Position numbers and translations under genes: made by a program | From: Mycolicibacterium senegalense | GTDB taxonomy: Bacteria > Actinomycetota > Actinomycetes > Mycobacteriales > Mycobacteriaceae | Reading direction: 5' to 3' | Assembly (NCBI RefSeq): GCF_019645875.1 | Contig: NZ_CP081000.1 | Coordinates: 124,001-188,000 of the forward strand | Length of the DNA: 64,000 nucleotides | Notes under the pieces: model-generated | What the model saw: the letters and a program-made list of their open reading frames with translations, nothing else | Told to the model about the DNA's origin: nothing | Databases searched by the model: none | Shown: positions 1 to 7,945 of the stretch, one piece after another | Layout of the letters: the number at the start of each line of letters is the position of its first letter | How positions within the stretch are numbered: position 1 is the first letter of the stretch

Positions 1-2
1 CG

Positions 3-509
3 CCGCGTTACCAGGCCATCGAGGGTCCCGACGCCAAACTGCTGTCCTCTCAAGACGGCGGAGCCCTGGTCCGGATCATCGCCGGCGAGATCGACGGTGC
101 GCAGGGCCCGGGCAGCACGCACACCCCGATCACCATGGCGCACGCCACGATCGAACCGGGCGCGCAGCTCAACCTGCCGTGGAACCGCGACTTCAACGCA
201 TTGGTGTACGTACTGAGCGGACGCGGCAGCGTCGGCCCGGTGGCCCACCCGATCCACCAGGGCCAGCTCGCAGTGCTCGGCCCCGGCGACCGGATCACGG
301 TGTCGGCCGAAGGAACTCAGGATTCGAACCGGCCCGCGATGGAAGTCCTGCTGCTGGGCGGCAAGCCGATTCGGGAACCGGTCTTCCACTACGGCCCCTT
401 CGTGATGAACTCGAAGTCAGAACTCATCCAGGCGCTGGAGGACTACCAGGCGGGCAAGTTCGGCCAGATCCCGCCGAACGCGCTGATGCCGCATCGGCCC
501 CTATCCTGA
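3..509 (+). CDS. Pirin family protein, C-terminal part (5' end outside window)
   Basis: The reading frame is open from the first bases and ends with TGA at 507-509, so only about 168 C-terminal residues are visible. They have the features of the second cupin half of pirins: a run of beta-strand-like segments (FNALVYVLSGRGSVG, then a glycine-rich turn and LAVLGPGDRITV), followed by the usual ending VLLLGGKPIREPVFHYGPFV and a helix (ELIQALEDYQAGKFGQIP). Pirins are non-haem-metal cupin proteins, some with quercetinase activity. The metal ligands lie in the missing N-terminal cupin, so activity cannot be judged. The last 9 bases overlap the end of the convergent large CHAT gene. Confidence 0.85.
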   Translation, partial: PRYQAIEGPDAKLLSSQDGGALVRIIAGEIDGAQGPGSTHTPITMAHATIEPGAQLNLPWNRDFNALVYVLSGRGSVGPVAHPIHQGQLAVLGPGDRITVSAEGTQDSNRPAMEVLLLGGKPIREPVFHYGPFVMNSKSELIQALEDYQAGKFGQIPPNALMPHRPLS

Positions 510-3500
510 GATCCCTTCGCCGCCCGGTCGGCGCCTGGGCGGCTTGGGCCGCCCGGTAGCCGGTTTCGGTCCAGACCCGTTGCGGCATGCAGCGGCAACG
601 GGTTCGACACCTTGACCATTGCGGTGATCACCGGAGATTGTGCGGCACAGCTCAGCCAGGTGAGCCACTGTCACTCGGCTGCTGGCCCGGTTGGGCTGAA
701 TCTTGGTCAACAGCCTGCCGGTGACGTCGAGGTGGGTGCAGACCGAATCGAGGTTGCCCAGTGACGGCACGGCCAGCTGGACGACTTCCTGGAAGTGGGC
801 CAGCAATTTGGCAACTTCCTGTTCTCCTGCCTGTCCGTTGCGCCCGAGCCGACCCGATCTGAGCGCGCGAACCAGGGCCGCGTCCGCGATCGCGACCGCC
901 GTGTAGAACCTGCGGTCGATCGAGAACTGTTCGTGGGCGGTGGTCACGCAGCGGTCGATCAGCGCATCAGCGTCCGGTACCTGTTCTTCGAGGATGGTGG
1001 CCAGGGTCAGCCAGTTCAGTATCGCATAGGGGTCGATGCGTTGACGCTGCAGCGTGAGCAGATGCGCCTGACGGTAGTGGGCGCACGCCCGGGTCAGCAT
1101 CTCCTTGGCTGTCTTGCCCGTCGATTCGCCCGCAGCGCGCCGCTTGTAGGCGCCACCGAGCAGGTTGTAGCGCTCCGCGGTCTTGGACACCGCGAGCAGG
1201 CGCTCGAGGCGCTCGATGGCCGAGGTGTACAACTCCTGGGCGTAGTCGGGTTCGGTGGCCGAGATGTCGTTGGCTAGACGTGCCTCGAAGTTGGCGAGTT
1301 GCTCGACGGCACGCATCGTCGTCGTCGACGTTTCGCCCTCTCCGGCCAGGGCCGCGATCAGGTATCGGCGGGCATCGTCGAACCGCCGCAGGTTGCCGTA
1401 GGCGTAACCGATCGACATCTGAACATCGGTTTGCTCAAGCCAGTCGGCCGGGCATTCCTGCACCAGGGCGTTGAGCTGTTCGATGAGAGGTCCGCGTGAA
1501 ATCAGTGTGGTATAGCCGGTTTCCGGCTTGCGGCCGACATGGTTTACCGCATCGATGAACTCGGCGATGTCCACGCGTCCCGGCGCCGCCGACGGCGACC
1601 CGCTGGCCGTGGGATCGAGCCGGTAGTCGGGATCTCCATATGCCTGGTACGCGCCCCAGGTATTGCTTTGGGGGAACATCTCGTAGGTGTGGCACCGTGC
1701 GGATTTGAGTGCAAAGCCGAAAGATTCGCCGCCGAGCATGCATTCGTAGAACGTCTGGGCGAATTCTTTGGCGGCCGCATCATCGACGGCCCAACCGGCC
1801 GCCACCACCGCACGTACACCCATCTCGATCAGCTCGCGGGACACGCTGGCAGCCAGTCGGTTGAACTCGACGGCAGGCGTGCGCGCCGGCGCCTCGGGTC
1901 CGGTCTGACCGATGTGGCAGCAGTTCAGGAAGACCAGCTCGGGTACCTGCTGCATCTGGCCGACTTCGACAGCGGTGAGGAAGACGCCGTTGTCGAGCAC
2001 CATGCCACTGCGGGCCTTTCCGTCCGCGGTCGTCGGCGGTTCGTAGTGACCGTGACCGGCGAGATGCACAATGCGGTAGGGCTTTTGGTAGAGCCCGGCG
2101 AGCACTTCGAGTGCCGACGGCTGCGTCGCGGGCTTCTGGACGTCGAAGCGTCCGCGCAGCAGATCGTAGACCGCGCCGGCCTCGGCCATCGCGCCCGGCA
2201 ACTGCCGGTACGGTGCACTGACCAGCGGATCGCCGACCACATAGGCCGACGTTCCGGCCCGGGCCCCGATCTGTGGGCGGTACTTGGTGGTCTGCAACTG
2301 GCGCACCAGGGCCTTGTCGATGCACAACGCTTCATCGCCGGCACTCATCAGTTCCCATGGGTAGGTGGCGCTTTCAGCGTCGAGGACCAGCACCAGGTTG
2401 TCCACCTGGGCCAGTCCCGACTTGAGCTCGTTGGGCACCGTGAGCTCGAACAGCACCCGCGATTCGTCTGAGCGGAAACTGGTCTGGGAGATCGAACTCT
2501 TGATCAGCCGGTCCACCAGCTCGGGTTGCCGTTGCTGGCTGGTCGCTTCGGCACGGGCGCGGTCCGACAAGGTGAGGAACCTGATCTCGCGATGGGCCTC
2601 GGCTGGCTCGGCGGGCCCGCTGATCGCCAATTCAGCCAGCGCGGCAAGGAGTTCCGCGTCGGCATTGTCCGTCTCGAGCACCGCGCGCTTGAGGCGTTCG
2701 GCCAGTGGCTTGGGCAGGCATGCGGGCTGGGATTTGTGCGGTGGCTCCACCACGCTGACCTCCCATCTACGCCAGGCATGCTGGCGACCGGCAGAGGCGG
2801 TAAGGCGCCGACGTCCCTCGCGGCCGTGCCGCAGCAGTTGGGTCGCTTCGATCTCGGTGCCCAACTCCTTGCCGATCAGCGGGGCCAACCGGTTGACGGC
2901 ATGTGCGGCTTCGATCGCGGTATCGGCATACAGCTCGACGATCTCGACTTCCTGGATGGTCAGTGGGTTGCTGTTGCCTTCGGCGAGTTCGCGATTGGCC
3001 TGGCCGATCGCGCGCAGTATGGCCCCGACGGAATCTCCCACCGCGATGTTGGCGGTCGAATTGCCACCCACCAGCAGTACCGACAGGCCGATTCTCTCGG
3101 TGGCCGAATCTGCATCCGCGGACCCACCCAGGCCGTCACGGCGTTCGAGAACGTACTGGAGTGCCGCGCGGCGAAGCAGGTCGCTCAGCTGCCCTGCACT
3201 GAGCTCGCCCCATTTGCCCAGGCCGACGACGACGGCACCGGTCGGCAGGGCCAGCGCCTTCTGTACTGCCGTGGGTTTACGAAGGACCACCGCCACGGAT
3301 CCGAACTCACCCGGGTAGAGGCCCAGCGCATAGCGTTCGGTCAGCGCGCCGCGCAGCAGTCCGTCCAACTGGGCCTCGGCGCCGATGATGGTGTCCCCCT
3401 CGTAATGTCCGACCACGATGGGATAGCGCGCGTAGCGCAGATCGTCGTGGACCACCGACACGCGGAAGCTCGGCTGCGTGCCTTCCTGATACGGCTTGCG

Positions 3501-6206
3501 CGCGGCCTTTCCCAGCAGGTCGGCGGCCAGCGACGTCTCGGTCGGGTAGAGCACCGGTTCGGGCAGCGCGCGGAAATCGTGTGCGCCTCCCCGTGTCGAA
3601 CTGAGCGGGCTGTCCGAAAGTCGTGACGTGGCTCCGGAATCGAGCAGATCCTGCAGCGCGGGGAAGCCCGGTTCGTGGGACGCCAGATCGCCGTGCACCG
3701 CGTCCATGTACCAGGTCCGGCTGCCGGGCAGCCGGCCCGAAACATACGTGACGCGCCCGTCGCCCTCGGTCGTGCAATCCAGCACGACGCGACCGCCGAC
3801 GATGTCGACGCCCTTCACGGTGCGGGGCGAGGTGCCTGCCACGTAGTGCACGCGGTCCGGGTGGGGCAGGCCGGACAGGTGGTCTTTGATGGCGTCGTGT
3901 GTCTCCCGGGCGGCCGTCAGCAGGGCCTCGTCCGGCACCGCCGACTCACCCCGCTCCTTCCGGTAGTCCCGCCACTGGGAGACCGTGAAGTAGCGCTCGT
4001 CGTCGGGCAAGAGCTCGAGCACACCGGGGAACTTGCCGATGATGTCGACGATCTGCGCCATGTCGTGGGTGAGATCCAGCATCGCGAGTTTCTGTACGGT
4101 TGCCGCACTTCCGAGCAAGGACTCGACGATGTCGTGTGAGCCGCGATTCGGCGTGCCGAGCATCACCAGTCGCCCGCCGTCGCGTTCGCAGATGCGGTCC
4201 CAGAGGTCGGGCGCTTGCGCGATCATCGAGCGCACCACCAGCCCGCCCATGCTGTGGGCAATGATCCGTACCGGCTGCTGTGTTCGGCGCAAGGCGTTCT
4301 CGATTTCGACGATCAGCAGGCGAGCCGCGTCGGTCACCGACCGGCGCCAGTCGTAGGCGAACGGGACGACTTCGTGCGTGTTCTGCAGGAACTCGCACAG
4401 CTTGCGGTAGCCGTCGCCCACCAGGGCGACGGGACGCACGTTCGCCGCGGTGACGTCGGCGAGGTCGCCGAGCCCGCCACGCAGCAGGGCCAGGTAGCGC
4501 ATCCAGACCGAGCGTTCGCCGATGTTCAGGTGCGAGCCCATGATCCCCGGCAGGACAAAGACGATCGGTTGGTCCGCGTTGGCGCGGGTCTGCAGGGAAC
4601 GCAGCATCGGCACCGGATCCAGAGCGTCGGCGACGATGTCCCGGAAGGCCTGCGGGGGCTTGTCGGCGGGCGCGGTGAACCACTCGACCAGTGCTCCACG
4701 GGTGCGCGGATTGCTGAAATAGTTGAAGTGGCTGACGTCGGCGCCCTGGTCGAATATGTAACGGGCGGCGGTCCGGCGGGCCCCGTGGAACATGGCGTCG
4801 GTGTTGACCACCAGATCGTTGTCCCGACCTTCATAGATGACGTGGTCGCTGGCGAACACCCCGATCTTCTTGAGCCAGTTGCCGGCCTGGATATCGCCGG
4901 CGATGACGCCCATCGCGCCGAGTGCGGGATCGGTCAGATTGTTGAGCAGCGCGACAAGCGGTGATTGCGGCATCATCGCTTCGAGTCCGGGCACCAGTGA
5001 CGGCACGGTCCGGTTCTTGACGATCTCGAGTGCGATCCGCTTGACCACCTCGTAGAGCGGCGTTCCGCCGACACCGGGGATGAACCCGATCAGGTTGGTC
5101 AGGACCGACAGGAAGACGTCGATGTTGTCTCCGGCCAGCAGGGTGCCGCGGGATGGCGACGCGCAGCGCACGAACCGTTCAATTCGAAGCTGTTTGTGCG
5201 CAATGAGTTCCGCGAGCCGGCCGAGTTGTCTGCGGTCGTGCAGGTCGGCCAGGTCCAGGTCGGTGTCGCCGCGTTTGAAGTTCGCGACCAGTTCGGTGTT
5301 GATCGACGTCAGCGTGACCAGGTCGCCGACGAGCCCGCCGCGGGAATGCGAGACGATGCTGACCCGGGCGTTGCGGGGCAGCGCGGTGAGCAATTCGATG
5401 GCGTTGTCGATGGGGCTCTCGCTCAGAGTGCGATGCTCGAAGGCGTAGATGTTCTTGTCGAAGATCCGCTGCAGCTCCTGCCACTGGGGTTGCGCCTCGT
5501 TGTTGAGGAAGGCGCCGAAGCTGCCGCGGGTAGACGAAGCGGTGCCGTGGATGAACACCAGCAGCGGCTTGTCGACGTCCAGCTCCTCCAAATCGACGGG
5601 GGTGGGAGCCTGCGTCCCTAGCTCGCGGGTGGCGTCATCCCATCGGTACAGGCCCGGGCCGGGTCTGAGATTGTTCTCGATCCTCCGGATCAGCGCTTTG
5701 GTGGCGAACCAGGCGGGGACCTTCGCCAGCAGGTTGATTCCGAGGTCCTTGGCTTCGTCGATCAGATCGGTCGGCCACTGCGTGGGGTCGGTGAGCTTGT
5801 CGGTGATGGCATCCGGCTTCAAACGCAGCACCCGTAGCCGCGTGGTCATCCAATCTTTGACACCGCGCTCCGAGGCTCGCGGAAGCGTGTCCACGCTGAC
5901 GGCGCCGCCCACCATCGCTTCGGGCTTGAGCAGTGGTGCTTCCTCGTAATACCTCTTGGCCGAGATCCACGTGGTGAACCCGCCTTCGACCTCGATCTCG
6001 AGCACCGCGTCATCGTCGACCGGAATCTGTTGGAGCCTCGGGCTTTGCTCGCGGGCCGACGGCGAGAGATTGAAAGAGCGGGCTACCTCGATCACGTCGA
6101 GCAGACCGGTGTCGGGAGCTTTGGTTTCGATGCCGGGCACGCCTGCGCGTACCGAGTGGGTGTCGGTCTTGTCCTCGAGACCGGAAATCCGGAGTTTGAC
6201 GGTCAT
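501..6206 (-). CDS. Giant protein: two alpha/beta-hydrolase domains, CHAT protease domain, helical repeat tail
   Basis: 1,901 aa. The start is taken at ATG 6206 (MTVKLRISG), 13 bp after the metacaspase stop; an ATG at 6272 would overlap that gene. Visible order: N-terminal region of unknown fold (1-190); alpha/beta hydrolase 1 with oxyanion motif FIHGTASS and nucleophile elbow SHSRGG (Ser288); hydrolase 2 with VLPGIMGSHL and AHSMGG (Ser652), LCAT/lipase-like; a middle region with VVVGLGKWGELS near residue 985; a CHAT (caspase-like) domain about 1265-1525 with the dyad His1385 (HLAGHGHY) and Cys1430 (FLNCCHIG) and ending YGDPDYRL; then a helical, TPR-like tail to about 1880. CHAT domains are cysteine proteases, often effectors activated by a sensor. 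It probably forms an operon with the upstream metacaspase. Function is inferred; the domain combination is unusual. Confidence 0.85.
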   Translation of the reverse strand: MTVKLRISGLEDKTDTHSVRAGVPGIETKAPDTGLLDVIEVARSFNLSPSAREQSPRLQQIPVDDDAVLEIEVEGGFTTWISAKRYYEEAPLLKPEAMVGGAVSVDTLPRASERGVKDWMTTRLRVLRLKPDAITDKLTDPTQWPTDLIDEAKDLGINLLAKVPAWFATKALIRRIENNLRPGPGLYRWDDATRELGTQAPTPVDLEELDVDKPLLVFIHGTASSTRGSFGAFLNNEAQPQWQELQRIFDKNIYAFEHRTLSESPIDNAIELLTALPRNARVSIVSHSRGGLVGDLVTLTSINTELVANFKRGDTDLDLADLHDRRQLGRLAELIAHKQLRIERFVRCASPSRGTLLAGDNIDVFLSVLTNLIGFIPGVGGTPLYEVVKRIALEIVKNRTVPSLVPGLEAMMPQSPLVALLNNLTDPALGAMGVIAGDIQAGNWLKKIGVFASDHVIYEGRDNDLVVNTDAMFHGARRTAARYIFDQGADVSHFNYFSNPRTRGALVEWFTAPADKPPQAFRDIVADALDPVPMLRSLQTRANADQPIVFVLPGIMGSHLNIGERSVWMRYLALLRGGLGDLADVTAANVRPVALVGDGYRKLCEFLQNTHEVVPFAYDWRRSVTDAARLLIVEIENALRRTQQPVRIIAHSMGGLVVRSMIAQAPDLWDRICERDGGRLVMLGTPNRGSHDIVESLLGSAATVQKLAMLDLTHDMAQIVDIIGKFPGVLELLPDDERYFTVSQWRDYRKERGESAVPDEALLTAARETHDAIKDHLSGLPHPDRVHYVAGTSPRTVKGVDIVGGRVVLDCTTEGDGRVTYVSGRLPGSRTWYMDAVHGDLASHEPGFPALQDLLDSGATSRLSDSPLSSTRGGAHDFRALPEPVLYPTETSLAADLLGKAARKPYQEGTQPSFRVSVVHDDLRYARYPIVVGHYEGDTIIGAEAQLDGLLRGALTERYALGLYPGEFGSVAVVLRKPTAVQKALALPTGAVVVGLGKWGELSAGQLSDLLRRAALQYVLERRDGLGGSADADSATERIGLSVLLVGGNSTANIAVGDSVGAILRAIGQANRELAEGNSNPLTIQEVEIVELYADTAIEAAHAVNRLAPLIGKELGTEIEATQLLRHGREGRRRLTASAGRQHAWRRWEVSVVEPPHKSQPACLPKPLAERLKRAVLETDNADAELLAALAELAISGPAEPAEAHREIRFLTLSDRARAEATSQQRQPELVDRLIKSSISQTSFRSDESRVLFELTVPNELKSGLAQVDNLVLVLDAESATYPWELMSAGDEALCIDKALVRQLQTTKYRPQIGARAGTSAYVVGDPLVSAPYRQLPGAMAEAGAVYDLLRGRFDVQKPATQPSALEVLAGLYQKPYRIVHLAGHGHYEPPTTADGKARSGMVLDNGVFLTAVEVGQMQQVPELVFLNCCHIGQTGPEAPARTPAVEFNRLAASVSRELIEMGVRAVVAAGWAVDDAAAKEFAQTFYECMLGGESFGFALKSARCHTYEMFPQSNTWGAYQAYGDPDYRLDPTASGSPSAAPGRVDIAEFIDAVNHVGRKPETGYTTLISRGPLIEQLNALVQECPADWLEQTDVQMSIGYAYGNLRRFDDARRYLIAALAGEGETSTTTMRAVEQLANFEARLANDISATEPDYAQELYTSAIERLERLLAVSKTAERYNLLGGAYKRRAAGESTGKTAKEMLTRACAHYRQAHLLTLQRQRIDPYAILNWLTLATILEEQVPDADALIDRCVTTAHEQFSIDRRFYTAVAIADAALVRALRSGRLGRNGQAGEQEVAKLLAHFQEVVQLAVPSLGNLDSVCTHLDVTGRLLTKIQPNRASSRVTVAHLAELCRTISGDHRNGQGVEPVAAACRNGSGPKPATGRPKPPRRRPGGEGISG

Positions 6207-6219
6207 CGTGCCGACGGCG

Positions 6220-7050
6220 CTAGTCGAGGGGCGACAGGAAGGGCTGCTCGAGACGTTCCTCGCTGCCTTCAAGTTGTGGAACCTGCTCGTAGCGGCCGCG
6301 TTTCAGTTTCGCGCAGGTCTGGTCGTGCAGTTCCCGATATGACAGGGGCGTCCGCGATTCGGTCACCGCCTCGACCAGGTTGTAGGTCAGCGCTCCGGCG
6401 AAGCCACCGGCGATGGCGGCGTCAGCCGAGGTCTGGTCGGCCCGGCAGCCGGAGATGAGTACCTCGGGAATGTCGACGTGGACCACGTCGGCCGCCGGCT
6501 TGTGGCGGCGAACTCCCCGTGTTGTCCCGGTCAGTCCACGTCCGGACTCCACGGCCGCCAGATCCCACGGGCTCGGCAGATACCGCTCGATCACCGGGGC
6601 GTCAGGCGGTTCGAGGGCGCGGGTGACGGTGCCGGAATGGCAGGAGTCGGTGATCACCGTCAGGCTCACCCCGGCGGCCAGTCCGTCGAAGACGGTGCGC
6701 AACCAGTCGTCGCGCAGCGGGTCATTCCAGTCCAGATCGGTCGGGCAGAGGATTTCATCGCGGTCGTCGGACTCATCCCCGTTGTCGTCGGGAACGTTGG
6801 ACCCGTGGCCGGAGTAGTGCAGCAGCAGTACATCGCCGCGCCGAGCCCCGCCGATCAGTCCGGTGACGGCGGTCTCGATGGCTTCTTTGGTTGCCTTGAA
6901 GTCCGTGATGACGGAAATATCGTCGGCGTCGAATTCATATTGCTGCTGAAGCAGTTTGGCCATGTTCTTCACATCGGGAACGCAGCCGCGTAAGTCGTTC
7001 CCCGGAATTCGGTAACGATTGACTCCGATGAGCACCGCTTTCTTGGCCAT
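6220..7050 (-). CDS. Metacaspase-like caspase-family protease (peptidase C14)
   Basis: 276 aa. It begins MAKKAVLIGVNRY, the typical first strand of prokaryotic caspase-fold proteases. The catalytic pair is intact: His82 in LLLHYSGHGSN and Cys137 in VITDSCHSGT. An acidic stretch (residues 88-99, DDNGDESDDRDE) sits where metacaspases carry a calcium-responsive loop. ISGCRADQTSADA near residue 200 is also family-typical. There is no signal peptide, so it is predicted to be cytoplasmic. The ribosome site AAAGGA lies 7 nt before ATG 7050. It is first in an apparent two-gene operon with the CHAT protein. Metacaspases usually cleave after Arg or Lys; the substrate here is unknown, but the neighbour is an obvious candidate. 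Confidence 0.93.
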   Translation of the reverse strand: MAKKAVLIGVNRYRIPGNDLRGCVPDVKNMAKLLQQQYEFDADDISVITDFKATKEAIETAVTGLIGGARRGDVLLLHYSGHGSNVPDDNGDESDDRDEILCPTDLDWNDPLRDDWLRTVFDGLAAGVSLTVITDSCHSGTVTRALEPPDAPVIERYLPSPWDLAAVESGRGLTGTTRGVRRHKPAADVVHVDIPEVLISGCRADQTSADAAIAGGFAGALTYNLVEAVTESRTPLSYRELHDQTCAKLKRGRYEQVPQLEGSEERLEQPFLSPLD

Positions 7051-7083
7051 GGTGCTGTCCTTTTCACTGGGCGTGGGTCAGGA

Positions 7084-7113
7084 TTGACGTCTGGTTGGCA
7101 ATTGCAGTATCTG
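7084..7113 (+). promoter_or_regulatory. Candidate promoter for the LSDAT gene
   Basis: TTGACG at 7084-7089 and TATCTG at 7108-7113 are separated by 18 nt, in the gap between the divergent metacaspase and LSDAT genes. The predicted transcription start falls about 7120, a few bases before ATG 7124, which would give a nearly leaderless mRNA, common in mycobacteria. This is seen by eye only. Confidence 0.35.
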
Positions 7114-7123
7114 CACGTGACGC

Positions 7124-7933
7124 ATGAGGGTCGTGAGTAGTCGGGTACTCGAATTTGCGGATTGCTCTCGGCGAGGAGAGGACGGCCCGCTCGTGACGTC
7201 ACCGTTCCGGCTGGAATTCCCGAATGTGGGCGAAGCAGCTGCCGTACGGGTCAGCGATACCACGGAATTGCCGTCGGCGTTCGCTGCTTTGGGGCTCCGT
7301 CCGCCCCGGCCGACCGTGGTGGTGATCGGTGGGGCCGGTGGACTCGATGCCGCTGACATGGCCCGGCTGCGCCCACTGTTCGCTTCGGGCATCGCGCCCG
7401 TGATGGAGAAGTACGGGGCAGTGGGCGTCGACGGCGGCACGCGGGCCGGAGTCATGCAGCTGTTCGGCGAAGTCCGCTCGGCAGCGGCGTTTCCCCTGTT
7501 GGGAGTGGTTGCCTCCGGCACGGTGCGGCTGCCCGACGCCACCGAGCCAACCCGTGCGCAGGGTTTCGAACTGGAGCAACGGCACACCCATTTCCTGATC
7601 GTGCCCGGTGACCATTGGGGTGCCGAAGCGCCGTGGATCGCCGACGCGGCAACGGTTCTCGCCGGTCCCGTCCCGTCGATCACGTTGCTGATCAACGGTG
7701 GCGACATTGCCTACTCCGACGTTGAGCTGAGCGTCAGGGCCGGCCGGCCCGTCGTGGCGATCACCGGCTCGGGGCGAACCGCCGACGCTTTCGCGCACGC
7801 GTTGGCGGGTCAGCCGACCGATGAACGGACCGCGGCGCTGGTCCGGTCCGGGCTGATCCGTTCAGTCGCGGCCGATGCCCCGGCTGATCTTGCCGCGCTG
7901 CTGCACAGTGTCCTCGGTGGTGACATCGATTGA
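7124..7933 (+). CDS. LSDAT/SLOG-type predicted nucleotide-sensing protein
   Basis: 269 aa from ATG 7124. GTG 7196, preceded by GGAGAGG, is an alternative start (245 aa). After about 60 residues it has a Rossmann-like core: VVVIGGAGGLDAAD, then AVGVDGGTRAGVMQLFG, FPLLGVVASGTV, a segment HTHFLIVPGDHWGAE, ITLLINGGDIAYSDVELS and GRPVVAITGSGRTADAFA. This order of glycine-rich turns and acidic residues matches the prokaryotic LSDAT branch of the SLOG superfamily, related to the TRPM ligand-sensor domain. SLOG proteins are thought to bind or make nucleotide-derived signals. It is transcribed away from the metacaspase-CHAT operon and shares its intergenic region, suggesting it is the sensor of that cluster. 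Family assignment is from motif memory. Confidence 0.75.
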   Translation: MRVVSSRVLEFADCSRRGEDGPLVTSPFRLEFPNVGEAAAVRVSDTTELPSAFAALGLRPPRPTVVVIGGAGGLDAADMARLRPLFASGIAPVMEKYGAVGVDGGTRAGVMQLFGEVRSAAAFPLLGVVASGTVRLPDATEPTRAQGFELEQRHTHFLIVPGDHWGAEAPWIADAATVLAGPVPSITLLINGGDIAYSDVELSVRAGRPVVAITGSGRTADAFAHALAGQPTDERTAALVRSGLIRSVAADAPADLAALLHSVLGGDID

Positions 7934-7945
7934 GTCGGACCGCGA

